Assembly: GCA_964036045.1 (NCBI GenBank)
Contig: OZ038382.1
Coordinates: 114,498,587-114,562,586, forward strand
DNA from: Eutreptiella sp. 'Long Island Sound 2002'
Taxonomy: Eukaryota; Euglenozoa; Euglenophyceae; Eutreptiales; Eutreptiaceae
DNA length: 64,000 bases
Direction: 5' to 3'
Each line of letters starts with the position of its first letter. The first letter of the stretch is position 1. Made by a program: the position numbers and the translations under genes. The notes beneath the pieces are model-generated. The model saw only the letters and a list, made by a program, of their open reading frames with translations, was not told the DNA's origin and did not search any database. Of this stretch, positions 1 through 11,322 are shown one piece after another.

Positions 1-504
1 GCAGTGCGATAGCACAAGGAAGTATGTATCTTGTGTTCCAGTGGTCTGTGTTTGCATACTGGTACCGATCATGTGCGCCTCAGGCGCTGGTTGCAGGTGA
101 GTGATCCCCCGCCCCCCCTTTACCCAAGCTCTGCCCGGGCCTCGAAAAGCACCAACACGACAATGGCAACTGCGAGCAACAGGGCGCATGGTGTCCCTTA
201 TCCCAAAGCCAGCAGAGGTCTGCGCAACACCATCAGCTTCAAGTGGTGGGTGGTTTGGTGGCTCAGGGTTCTCTTCCTGTACTCAACGACTGCAACATCA
301 TCCTCATCCTCGCCCTTGATTGTAGCAGGCCACAGAGGCGTTTTTCACTGACATGTTTAAAAGTATGGTGGTCGTTGTTTCGCTTGCATTCCATTTGAAG
401 CTTGAACAACGCTGTGGGAACCAATCGATTTGGTGCGCATGTTTGTCTACTTTGTTCATGTTTACGTGTTTGGCTTTGGCATCAAACCACGCGCTATTGC
501 TCTG
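1..504. other. No gene recognised
   Basis: Both strands were read and no conserved protein or RNA was recognised. The open frames are short and have no family resemblance. A pyrimidine-rich stretch ending in CTGCAG just before position 508 could be a 3' splice site for the possible exon that follows. Confidence 0.4.
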
Positions 505-710
505 CAGGTTGTACTGTGTATGCTACACATGCAAAGCGCGCTGCCATCAAGCCTGAGGACATGAAGTTGGCTGCTGCGAAGGGATCAGGTCTCAATGGAA
601 TGAAAACACCTGTTGTATTGTATGGTTTTAATGAGCCAGACGTCTATCTGGTTACCACATTGACCATTCATGAGACCTGGGATCACAGTTCCAATCCTGC
701 TTCTGCTTAA
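505..710 (+). CDS. Possible exon with an HAKR histone-fold-like motif
   Basis: The frame after a possible splice acceptor (CTGCAG, about 502-507) begins with a segment containing YATHAKRAAIKPEDMKLA. This resembles the C-terminal part of a histone fold: histone H3 has HAKR followed by a proline-acidic-hydrophobic pattern, and CENP-S/MHF1 proteins have HAKR followed by an ED-K-L pattern. After about 25 residues the similarity ends, and the frame runs to a TAA near 710 through unrelated sequence, so a splice donor probably lies earlier. No other exon of such a gene was found upstream. It may be a fragment of a host gene, or chance similarity. Confidence 0.25.
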
Positions 711-3700
711 GACAGCTCAGTCTTGCACACCAATCTTCACCTGTTAGCAGACCGCCCCCCTCGTCCTGGCCTCAGCCATTTCCCCATGATGATACACTTA
801 TGCTTTTGTTTGTCCTTGACGTGAACTCCACCTGCCAAATTTCACTTCTACTGCCCCCAGATGAGAGTTGTTTGCATTCCCTACCCCTCCTGAATGGGAT
901 TTGTGCTTTTCTGGCAGCTGATAAGTTTTGCCTATCTTGCCCCAACCGCATGCAATTGCTGACAGTCAGCTGACAGCCCCCCCCCCCCCCCAAACTGTAC
1001 GGGACTTCTGCATTCTTTCTTGAAACAGGAGGCGTCAGCAGATACCACTACTACGGTGTGCACTTCTTGAGACTTCACAAGCCAACAATCAACAAAAAAC
1101 TCTGGACTGAATGTGGTGTGGGTGCGTGGATAGAAATGGTTTCCCCCAAACCTCACGTATATTTTTGCCCTGAGCGCCGCATCACAGGAGCATGGCAGTT
1201 GGATGGTGAATGTCTGGTGGAGATGCGCACTCACTGAGAGCTTCCAATAGAGACTTAAATGGCAGTGCAGGGTGCTGAAGTTCACATAATTTTGGACCAA
1301 TTAGTTGAATTCGTTGCATCATACACATCTGCCCTTCCTCTACAATCTTCTATCTGTCCATACTCAATTTCTCTTCGGCCATGTGTCAACCCCCCCCCCA
1401 CAACCATTCACCCCGATTTGTTGTTCAGTGGGTTGCAGGATTGAACACGAGAAAAAGGCATTTTACGGGTGGGAATTCTTCAGCTGACATACTTCAGTGT
1501 CACAGTGGTCTGGCCCCCCATGCATTTGCTTTGTTTGTTAACAGATTCGTACTGAGTTCTGGTGGCAAAGTGTGCTGCTTGTTTGAGCCAGGGGTAAGAT
1601 TTGACAGCACAGACGTTGGTGGATCTCAGCAAGCGCTAATTGCAGAACGACCCCCCCCCCCTTTGGACGGACGACAAATTGTGTACACTGTGTGTCCATT
1701 ACCTCAAACTGTGTCCTTTCTTTGCGAAGACATCACCAAGAATAACATTGCCTGCAACACCAGAATCACTTGCCGATTCAATCACCGCTGTTACTCCTGC
1801 CAAGAACAAACCCGACTGAACCAAGACAGCCTGGAGCCTGCAAACATATTGCAAAGAATGTGACTGTGGACGTCTTTTATGATTCACAGATTGGGTATTT
1901 GCTTGCAATGATCAATGGCGATGTGAACAAGCGTATTCCATCTTGGGCATTGTAGCCAGAAACAGTGCTTCTGGTAATTACCTGGCAGCTTTTGCAATTG
2001 TGTTGCACTTTTTGCATCTGAGCTTGCCGCAGGGGGCCCTCGTGAGTGAACAAATTTCCCCCACTTTGGGGGGTTGATGCGTTTGCACTTGTCAGGAGTC
2101 TCCCAGTGGGGTGAGAAAGCATTTGCTTCGTACGACGTGGACATTGAGGTGCTGAATGGCTTCTGACCGTGCTCGATTTCCGCCGTGTGCTTGTTGATTG
2201 CATTTTTTTCAGAGGTTAAAACCATTGGCGAGGGTGAAAACCAACAGGGCAGATTCATTTTGCAGACTGAACCAAATGCGGGAACCAGCGATCAATTGCG
2301 GGCATTTGCAAGTGTTTGAGTTCACTGGATCGGTTCAAGGGATTAAGGCAATCAACAGATCAGAGCACTGGCGGCGGCGATTGTCGAAGACAGAATTGCA
2401 GTCGGACCGTAATTAGCAAGCAATGGTCCCGATATGGAGGTGGACACGCTGCTAGTACCACCACTGAGGGCAAGAATCCTGAGTAACTCGCAATGTTCTC
2501 GTAAGCCATATGTGAGAACTAGCAATCAACCATGGGCTGCTGATAGTGTTGTGCCCTGAGCTTAGTCGGCCAGCCCCAAATCTAACCAGTAAATAGCCGA
2601 ACTTGTGATTAGTGCACTGACGAAGCAGGTGGTGGAGGGTAGAATTTGAGTTCAAATGCATGTGTGGCCCACTGGGCCTCTGTGGCAAGTTGCCAGACCA
2701 GGTTAAAGGTTGTTAAAAACAGCAAACATGTAACAATTAGCTAGCAGTGTGACGGTGGCATCGGAATTTCGCAATTATGGCAAGCAGATTTGGCCAAATC
2801 GTGCAACCATCATTCTTTTGCATGAGGACATGGCACAGTGAAGTGCTCGCCAATGCCGTCCAGGGAACCAACTGCAGTCATTTTTGATTGGTTGATGCCT
2901 TTGCATTACACATCTGAGCACCATTGGTCACGGGTACCACATAGGTACAACCAAGATGCAAGGTACAGTGCTTTTCCTATGGAGCATAAAAAAACCGAAA
3001 CCATGGCCAGCCCTTTGTCCAGTGTCCAGTCATTAATTTCCCACAAGTAGTAGTTCATTAAAATGATAGCAATTGTTCATCACCTGCCAAGAATTGACGA
3101 CAACCATGTATCCTACCACTCTGCCGATGCACTAACAGCCAAGGCATTGTGCGATATATTTGTTTGGAGTGAAAAAGCTAAATTCTTTTTCCTGTGGCAG
3201 GACAAAGTATCAAATACAAGAGTTTTTGGCCATACCATACAAGATGGTGCAGCACTGTATGGTATGGATACCGTGCCGATACCGTACAATACATATGCTG
3301 TATGGTACCAATTTTCAGATCTCTGGACCGTAAGGCTCCATTGCAATTAATGTGTTACTTTAATTATTGATGCGCCAATTGGACTACGAAATGGTATTCA
3401 TTTTTGGTTGATTTTTTACTTTGTGAATTTAGGGATAGGATTTTTTGTGCATTTTGCGTACTGCTTGATGCATTATTTTCATCCAAAGTCTGATGCAGCA
3501 CAACAAGCAATGATGCTGTATCGAACAATTGTATTCTGGTGGGGTCCGAAAGTTCAATGAATGCAAATCTTCTAAAGTAAGGCAGATGAAGTGCAATTTT
3601 GTGGTTTCTCTCGCAGCCAATGAGGAATTGATGGTAGAAAAGGTTGTGTTGATTGCTATGTGATTGGTGCAGATACAAAATGACAATTGTTACACGCATG

Positions 3701-4579
3701 TATTTAGGTTTAAGTGCTTGCTGCATGGTTCTTTGGCTAAGTCATTAGGAGAAAGGGCTGATTGAAAAAGATAGCACAAGAGGTTCAAGACTAAAAATGC
3801 CCAATGAAAGCAACAACACACTGTTCATTGCGGTTTCAAAATAGAGGCAATGATGTTGTTTGCAAAAGAAAACTACACCCAAGTTGCATGGCTATAAAAG
3901 CTTCAAATTCACATTTTTGAAACGAAATATTTCGTTAATTGACGTTGGTCACAAAGCATACATTGAAGCAAAGGAAACAAAGTCTAGTAGACCTTCTAAA
4001 GCACAATGCAACTTTTGGGTTGTTGGTAATGTTCCAAGATTGATGCGGAGCAGACGTTGAAATGATGCGAAACAACAAGCACAAAGTGAAAAGCACTTAG
4101 GTTTGTTTTAGCTCCGGGAGAGACACGGACGGTGCTCCTCCGGAGCAAAATTGCTTATCAGGGGCAATAGTGGTTCTTCTCAAGATCAATGATTCAAACA
4201 AACGACTTGATTCACTTAAAAAAATTTTGACGAAACCTCTATTTCAACCTCCAATGGTAACAAAAATGCAACCTTGATCTACGTTGTTGGCAATCTTGCA
4301 CGCACAATGTGCACCGTGTACGCAAAAGTACACATAAGTAATCCAAAAGTGGGAATAAGTCTTTTTGTTTTGGTTCCTGAGGGCCGCCTTTTTTCAGAGG
4401 CAGAATCCTTCCCAAGGAGCAGAGGTGGCGTTCTTCAGGATCAATGATGTAGACATTAGGAAAGCCTGTAAGAGTCGAAAAAGGCGACTTTCATCAAAGC
4501 TGTTGGTAACTTTGCAGCCACAATGGGCACCCTCGCAAAGTACTCAGCTTAAAGGGAAAAAATACCCTTTTTCTGTTTG
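711..4579. other. Intergenic or intronic sequence, no gene recognised
   Basis: No protein family is recognisable on either strand across about 3.9 kb. The sequence contains C homopolymers (about 980, 1390 and 1650). The tract near 3200-3310 carries short degenerate repeats built on a GGTATGG/CCATAC-type motif. Open frames here are short and have no supporting motifs. Confidence 0.4.
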
Positions 4580-4806
4580 GGCTCCTCAGGAACCAGGGTC
4601 GGTGCTCCTCAGGAGCCAGCTTGCTCCTCAGGAGCAGGGTCGGTGCTCCTCAGGAGCTTTGGCTCCGGAGGAGCCAGGGTCGGTGCTCCTGAGGAGCCCC
4701 CTCAGGGTCGGAGCTCCTCAGGAGCCAGGGTCGGTGCTCCTGAGGAGCACCCAGGGTCGGAGTTCCTCAGGAGACAGGGTCCGTGCTCCTCAGCAGGAGG
4801 AGCCAG
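4580..4806. repeat. Minisatellite built on the near-palindrome GCTCCTCAGGAGC
   Basis: A block of about 225 bp contains roughly ten copies of a 20-30 bp unit that combines CAGGGTCGGT with GCTCCTCAGGAGC or GCTCCTGAGGAGC. The 13-bp core has 6-bp arms that pair perfectly around one central base, so each unit could form a small hairpin. The long open frames across it are a by-product of the repeat. A single diverged copy of the motif lies upstream near 4130. Confidence 0.75.
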
Positions 4807-5169
4807 GGGCGGCCCCTGTCAGGAGCGGCCATCTCCCACCACCGGCAGGAGCAGCCGCGCCCCGGACTCGATCATGCAGGGACAAGTGGCGGCCTGACGC
4901 CCCGGACCAGATCATCCGGGGCAGAAGGAAGGAGCCGCAACAGGAACCAGGATGGGATCAACCGTGTAAAAGTGGCCTGCCGCCCCTGGCAGGATTGTCC
5001 GGGCCGGATCAAGCAGGAGGAGCCCCCACCTCCTGGACTGGAGCGTCCAGGGCAAAGTGGCGGCCAGAAGCGAAGGAGACAAGAGGGCGAGGCCAGGGTG
5101 TTGCACCGATGGAGTCATGACCAGAGGCAGCGCGACGGACTACGCCAAGGAGATGCACTGATACATTGA

Positions 5170-5510
5170 TGTGGACGGGGCCGAGGTGAAGCAGTGAAAT
5201 AGTCCCGTGGATGAGGCTGCAGTGATGTAGAGGTGCAGCCATAAGCACAAGGCTGTGGTGAAGCAGAGTAGCGGTGATGAGGACGAGGCCGAGGAGATGC
5301 AGGTAAACCATGATAAGGACAAGGCCATGGAGATGCAGTGATGCAGAGAAGTTGACGAGCCGGTGGTGATGCGGAGCAGCAGCAAAGAGGACGAGGCTGT
5401 GGACAAGCAGTGAAGCAACAAAGAGGAGGAGCCCGTGGTGATGCAGTGATGCAGACACCAGGACGAGGCCGTGGTGAAGGAGCGATGCGGTGACGAGGCC
5501 ATGGAGTGCC
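5170..5510. repeat. Degenerate GA-rich minisatellite
   Basis: Imperfect units of about 40-45 bp repeat the words GACGAGGC, GTGGTGATGCAG and TGAAGCAG. This creates several overlapping long frames on the minus strand with serine/histidine-rich translations. Those frames have no family resemblance and are treated as repeat artefacts. Confidence 0.6.
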
Positions 5511-5644
5511 CCGGACTGAATCATCCGGGGCCAAACAAGCAGAGGCAGCCAAAAACACTACGGCAGCATTGTCCGGTGAAATGAGTCTTGACATCCCGGA
5601 CTGGATCAAGCAGCAGGAGCCCCCCTCCCGGACTTGATCAACCA

Positions 5645-6070
5645 GGGACAGGCCAAGAGCACACCATCCCTCCAAGCCCTAGCAGGGGTACCTGTAGTGG
5701 CGTCCCTGCTAGGCCACAGCCGCAAAAGAACGCTGTGTTCTCGTGCCCAAACAAAGGTGGATCACTAGGGCCGCGCACCCTGCATAACCAAGGGCGCGGA
5801 TAACACACACAGCATTACATCCGAGCCTGGTATGGCGGGGACGAAAGGAAGCAGGACCCCTAGCCATGAATGGCGAGGGACAAGCAACCGAAAGGCCTTC
5901 TGCCAGGGATGGTAAGGTCTGAACGAGAACGATAAGGACGGCTAGATCAGGTGCGGTGCACGCATACAGAACACACCACTCCTCCACGCCCTAGTAGAAG
6001 TACGTGTAGTGGCGTCCCTGCCGGGCCACAGCTGCTTAGACTTAGTGTTAAGGGCGATGTGTTCTCCTGC
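5645..6070 (-). repeat. Two copies of a retroelement 3'-region motif
   Basis: Two related segments of about 100 bp (about 5645-5760 and 5965-6075) read, on the minus strand, as a sequence shared with the 3' region of element B at about 60765-60880. Shared words include GAACACAGCG, TGTGGCCTA, GGGACGCCAC, CCCCTGCTAG and a GCTTGGAGGGA-type word. This marks the downstream end of the decayed element C and shows that C and B are related families. No LTR was identified beyond it. Confidence 0.55.
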
Positions 6071-6157
6071 CAATAACCAGGTCGGCCAATGGGGCCTGGA
6101 CATGGAAAATGTGGGCTGACGCCACAGACTGGATCAACCAAGACTGGTGAGGAGAAT

Positions 6158-6610
6158 GCAAGGAGCACAAAACACTCGCCGGATGGATGAGGATCCAGTG
6201 GGCCCGCGCCACCGGGTTGCAGGCGGCCCGTTGGGGTATAAACTGGGGTTGCGGGATTGGATGCGGTGATGAGGCGAGGGAGGGGGTGTGGCAAAGTCCG
6301 CACAACAGCCCCTTGGGATCAGGAAACCGGTTGCGCGGAAAAAAGGGGACGGGATAGGAGTGACCCGTGCAAGGAGCACAAAACGGTCCACCCTTAGGTA
6401 CTTCCGCGCCACTGGGTTGGTGGCGGCCCGGTGGATATAAACACGGGATGAGGGATGGGACGCGGGGACTGGGCCAGTGACGGAATGAGGCAAAGGTGAA
6501 CGGGACATTGCAGGGTAGCGAACAAAAAGGAGCAGGGAAAATTGGGCGACGGAAAGCGCCATGCAACAGCCCCGTGGGATTGGGAAGCCAGTCGCTATGG
6601 GGTGGTGAAC
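6158..6610. repeat. Two tandem copies of a unit of about 210 bp
   Basis: The word GCAAGGAGCACAAAAC recurs at about 6158 and 6368. It is followed in both copies by a GCGCCAC-GGGTTG segment, a GGCGGCCCG segment, a TATAAAC-type word, and later CAACAGCCCC. The two copies are clearly diverged. The TATA-like word in each copy is noted, but no promoter function can be claimed. Confidence 0.5.
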
Positions 6611-7196
6611 CATGGGCCAACCGTGGGGAACCTGGCCAGGGGAAGTCGGGAAATTGCCCTGAACTCTCGGACGGCCATGAGATGTCCGCAGGGGTGAGGG
6701 CTGACTTTGAGGCCTACCGGGGCAAAGGCCTGAGTACATGTAGGTGCACGCGTGAGCAGGGCCCGGCGGAAAGCGGAAGCGGTCGCCCCATGGCCTCCAG
6801 CCGTGGATGGACAACAATCAAGTGCATCCGGGAGCCAAGTGGATACTGCAGCCCGTGAGGGATGGGGAGTGTCGGAATGTGGTTGAGAGCAATGCTGCGC
6901 TGTCGACGCTGGCTATCCACAGGATATCCGCCTGCAGGCACCCTAAAGGCTGTGCTGGCAGGAAGGCCGGAGGATCCTTCGACAGGGGACCGGATGCAGC
7001 TGAGCCCTTGAGGGCAGCAACTGAAGGAAACCTACCGCCGGTCATGCCCCAAGGGAAGTTCTCGCTTCAGGTGAGACGGAGGCGCAAGGGGAACTGATTG
7101 TGGAGAGCTCCTCTTCCCGCCAGAGGCGGCCACCATGTAAAACAAACAAGGGGAAGTCAGATGAGGCCGCGGACGCGGCCACCCTTACTTACTTAC

Positions 7197-8139
7197 TTAC
7201 TTGTCCCAAAGGAGGGTGGAGACACCTTGTCTTTCGATACCTTGCTTGCCATTCTGCCCTGGTCTAGGAACCCACCACCCCAGGTCAAGCTGGACAACCA
7301 TGCGCTGAAACGCCTCTTTGGTCAACGCCTCCGAGCTGTCACCCAAGAGGGCAATGAAGTTATGACAAGGTATATAGTCAGCTAGTTCTTTTTTTATACC
7401 CTGTATGTGGTGGACAGTCAACCTGAACTGACTGAGGTAGGTCCACCATTGTTTCATTTTCGCTTTTCCAGGAGGGTGACCTTTCGGAAATGTTTTCACA
7501 GGCTCCTGGTCACAGAGCCACACAATAGGGTTAGTGCCAAGTAGGCGGGACTGGGAACAGAGCACAAGCATCCCAGCAAGGAGTTCCTGGTCGTAGGTAC
7601 TGCAGTTTGATTTGCTTGATTCCACTTCCAGTTGGAGTTCCCAACGGGCACCAGACAGCATTCATTGGCGGGGTAGTTATCCCTCAGAGTATGATCGCGG
7701 TTCAGACCTGAAGTGTGAAATTGGCAGTGAGCCAACTCAGCGGGGTTAAGCTCCTGCTACTGCTATATGATACCACCCCACCCTCTACATCACAGGCATC
7801 TGTCATGAGTATTATCTCGCCCATAGGGCGGGGTATCCCCAGGCAGGTGGTGGAGGAGAATTTCTTCTTCAACTCCTGGAAGTAGTCCTCCTCCTTGTGG
7901 GTCCACCGCCAAGGGTTGGTCTTCTTTACAAGGTCAGTCAGGGGGGCTGACGAATATGTAAAGTTGTGCACATGGAGCCAGTAAAAAATGCACGCACCAA
8001 TAAAACGTTTAACGTTCTGAAGACCCTTCTTGGGGTCATGATGTATCTGCATGTCCTGCAGAAATTGCATATTGGATGCGGCTGGTTTGCACCAGCCATA
8101 CCCAGCAATGAAAACTAGATATTCCATCTCTTCACGCAT
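7197..8139 (-). pseudogene. Element C RT connection and RNase H remnant
   Basis: Two overlapping minus-strand frames (8139-7702 and 7661-7197) together match the end of RT and the RNase H of elements A and B. Visible landmarks are KRFIGACIFY (the FIGACNFYRRH region), the RNase H start ILMTDACDVEGG with its first acidic residue, then STYDQELLAGML, WLCDQEPV, and KQWWTYLSQFRLTVHHIQG. The expected DYIS near the end is DYIP. A frameshift separates the halves near 7680. The frame ends in the ACTT repeat at about 7184-7201, where the integrase should begin, so this is a truncation. Confidence 0.8.
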
Positions 8140-8220
8140 AAACTCACATTTCTCAAGTTTGATAAGAAGATGGTTCTTCTGAACGACAGTAGAAAGCTCT
8201 TGTAGGAGGAGGATGTGATC

Positions 8221-9440
8221 CTATTGGGTATTAGTACCCAGGCTCACGTCATCGATGTGTGCCTCCATTTCGGCCTTGCCGGAAACCAGTTCCTGAACAA
8301 GGGGTCTGCGTCTCAGGATGTATAGGATCATATTCATCAGCTCCTGAACGAGTGCAGGGGCATTGGCGACACTGAATGGCATGACTTTCCAACAGAAGAC
8401 ACAGCCCTTAGGGGTCACAAAGGCGAGCAGGAGCAGTTCCTAGGCTGCTGGGGTTGCGTCTACCTGCCAAAGTCCACAGCGATTGTCCATCTCTGTCCTG
8501 AATGGGCACTTGGCGATTCTCTCCAGGGTGTTTTCCGTTTTGGGGATACTCCCTGAGTGGTTCTGGTGTTCTCTTTGACGTGACCACAGCAAACGACCAA
8601 GTGCATAGCAGTGGAGCCAGGTTTAGCCACTAGGAAACAAGGGCTACAATGGCGGGATAGTCCGCGTGTTTATATTCCTGGACAAGGCCAGCATCTATAC
8701 ATCGCTCCATCAGGCGTTCAATCTCCTGGATTTGGCCTTGTGGGGCGGGGTATGGACACCGTCTCACCTGCGACCCTTCAAAATCTGGTTTGAGTTTGAG
8801 GTTCATCTGGACCAGCTTTTTGCAAGACAGGGGTGGGGCAACGATCCAAACAATTCCTCGTATTTGTGGATGCGCTTACTGAGACGTTGGTCAAGCTTCA
8901 TGCTCTCCAGTTCCTCAGAAAACTCCTCCTCAGCATGGAGGTTGCTCTTCCCCTTTTCCTGTTTATATGCCGCATAATTTCTGGGGGCAGTTCGTCGTCC
9001 CAGTTCTGGCGACCAGGGTGGACGTAGGGAAGGGAGTATACCAGTGATTTCTCAGGATCGAGGAAAGTCATTTCTTCATCACCCTTCTCGGACCAGATAG
9101 TTGTTTTCCAGGTCCTCTTGAGCACGTTCAGGCGGGTCCGTTGCTCGATACCCTCAGCCTTAGCCGATAGAACCTGCCGAAGATCCTGTACATCGTACCA
9201 GGAGACGGGCATGTTGTTAGGTGAGGGTTTAGCGCCAGGTACCTGACCTGTAGTGACATCTGTGGGCTGCATTGAGAACACAGCGTGGTTATGACACCCG
9301 CCAGAGGTGGACTCACCGAGATCCATCTCTCCCATAAGCAGCTGCGCTAGGCAGGCGCTGTGCATCCGTTTAAGCACCTCCGGGTCAACCGGTGGTATTG
9401 CACTGGCGATGTCACTTAGGTGGTCCTCAGCATCAGCCAA
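8221..9440 (-). pseudogene. Element C linker and reverse transcriptase remnant
   Basis: The minus strand from 9440 down to about 8898 encodes the linker between the Dam-like domain and RT. From about 8800 to 8221 it encodes RT. The best-preserved RT block (8418-8221) has VTPKG, CWKVMPFSVANAPALVQELMN, and AHIDDVSLGTNTQ. The active site therefore reads HIDD, as in elements A and B, not the usual YxDD. Upstream RT motifs (EMDNRCGLWQVDATP) are readable but followed by a stop, and the palm and finger region is broken by further stops and frameshifts. Not functional. Confidence 0.75.
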
Positions 9441-9467
9441 AGGAGTAGAGACTGCTGGGGTCTCCTG

Positions 9468-10120
9468 CTAGTCAAAGCACACACCACTCGGAGTGGTGAC
9501 CAAAGAGTAGTCGGATCTTTTCTTAACATCCAGGAGGGTAAGGCCTCGGTTCTCAGCCATCAACTCCTTGAATACAACCTGGTCAAGGTTACTCAGCGGT
9601 ACGGCGTTTAGAAAGCCATCTATGATGGACAAGAAACTGTCCCATTCAGCGGCGGGCATGGTCTTTTGGAAGTCCTGAGAGACGTAGATTGGGCAGTTGT
9701 GGAGTTCAGTCCTTCCCACTGTCATACGTTCCAACAAACGCCTCCAATAGGCAGGTTCCCCTGTCGTACCCCATTTGGGGGTGCACAGCACCACTCTCGC
9801 TTCTGCATGGGCGATTTTGGTCAACACCTTAGAGAGTTGGGAAAATGGGGGGGTAGCATAGCACAAACTCGTCAATCTCCAGTAGAAGCAATAGGCGTTA
9901 TTCACATACCGCGAAAAAAAGGCGTGCATCACATGCTGCTCCTTACTCGCGAACAGTTTGACCCGAACTTCATTCAGGTCTACCTGCTGGGCAGCCAGTC
10001 CATTTTCCAAGACGGGCTGTTGCAATGGATAGTTTTCAGTTCGATAAGACGGGTTCACATAGGGTAGAACGGATCCTTTTTGTCCTGACAGCTCTAGAGG
10101 TACAGACAAGAGGCCACTGC
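9468..10120 (-). pseudogene. Element C Dam-like domain remnant
   Basis: This frame (part of an open frame from 10169 to 9468 on the minus strand) aligns with the segment between protease and RT of elements A and B. It shows KLFASKEQHVMHAF, then CYATPPFSQLSKVLTKI, ARVVLCTPKWG, and YWRRLLERMT. The pattern of a LFAS start, a PPF motif followed by a VL-K helix, and a hydrophobic strand ending in P-W is characteristic of the Dam-like domain known from DIRS-type retroelements. The asparagine of the NPPF motif is threonine here. The family assignment is from motif recognition only. Confidence 0.55.
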
Positions 10121-10417
10121 CGAGGTCGCATTGTAGGGCATAGGTTCCTTGTAGGGACAACAGCTCCACTCGGGGTCACAGCACACGAAATCTGTGCCAA
10201 TGACAATGTCAAAAGCGTCCGTGTCAAGCAATTTGCAGTGCTGAGTCACCTCTTCATCGCCCAGACATGCGGTCACCTTGACCCGCTCCAGGGACTGGAT
10301 GGTTCCACCATCCCCTACCCTCATGGCCGTTGATGCGCTGTTCCGGATCTTGGCTTGCTTTAGCAATCTGCGGGCCAGGATTGAATGCGCGGCGATCGTG
10401 TCCAACATCGCCTGCAA
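10094..10417 (-). pseudogene. Element C retropepsin remnant
   Basis: This frame matches the aspartic protease part of element B gag-pol. AMLDTIAAHSILA stands where element B has VLDTGATISIVA, so the catalytic D-T-G has become D-T-I. MRVGDGGTIQS corresponds to the following loop, and the second motif survives as DAFDIVIGTDF. The lost glycine in the active site and the broken flanking gag argue that no active protease is made. Confidence 0.75.
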
Positions 10418-11322
10418 AGCTGTTCACCCATTTTAACGGTGATCCAGGAAAGGAAACCCTCTTCCTCGCAGCTGCCCCCCTATCCCTCTTCAGGGAACTT
10501 CACTTGCACCCCAGCACCCTGCAGGCACTTAGAGTGCCAGTTGAGCTTGCGCTTCTTGGCGTCCTCGCTCTTCTCGGCGAGGCCAGCGCCGGCGGTGGAG
10601 CGTACAGTTCGCTTGTCACCCGGCTGCTAACCCCTTCGTGTGGCGTTACGTGCTCCTCTTCCACCAGTGGGGGGGGGGGGGGGGCTGAGGACCTTCGCCA
10701 TCCACCAGGGTTACCCGTACCAGTGGATCCCCCAGAATTCCGGCCTCCCCCCTCGGGTTTCCCCTCACCGGCATTCTTACGCCCTTCTTCGTGCGCTTTC
10801 TTAAGTTTATCGGATTCGCGGTGTTTCATGTGGCATTAATCATTATGATGCCGACGCTTGCCGCAATATATGCACCGTATCGTGCAGCAAAAATGGTCCT
10901 GGCGCTTCACCTCTTGCACATCTTTAGTTTTCTGCTTGCGCTGCAGTTGGAGCATGCAAGCACTCCGCCCATCAGAGTCGGGCGTGTGGCAGGGTCCACC
11001 TTTATCCTCCGTACTACGGCAGTTAGGAAAGATTAGGGGCCCCTTTTGCTTTGGCAGGGGGGGGTGTCCTTCATGTGTTTGAACTCTCCACCTTGGCCCT
11101 TCCCAGGATTAGAGTGGGATTGAGGCAACCTCCCCCAAGGACTCTTCTCAGCAGGGGTCTTCCTCAGCAGATGCTTGCGCAGGTACGTATCCTTGTGAGA
11201 GTCATTCTCCCTGTCCATGGCCAACCCGATCAGCAGTTCGATTAGATCGTCATAGGAGGGCGTCTACACGTTCCTCTCGGACGTCTCCGGACAGTTCTTT
11301 GAAGTGTTGGGAGGGATCTTCC

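Noticed and set aside
5009-5675. Long Ser/His-rich minus-strand frames
   Set aside because: They follow the GA-rich minisatellite in all three frames, so they are a repeat artefact.
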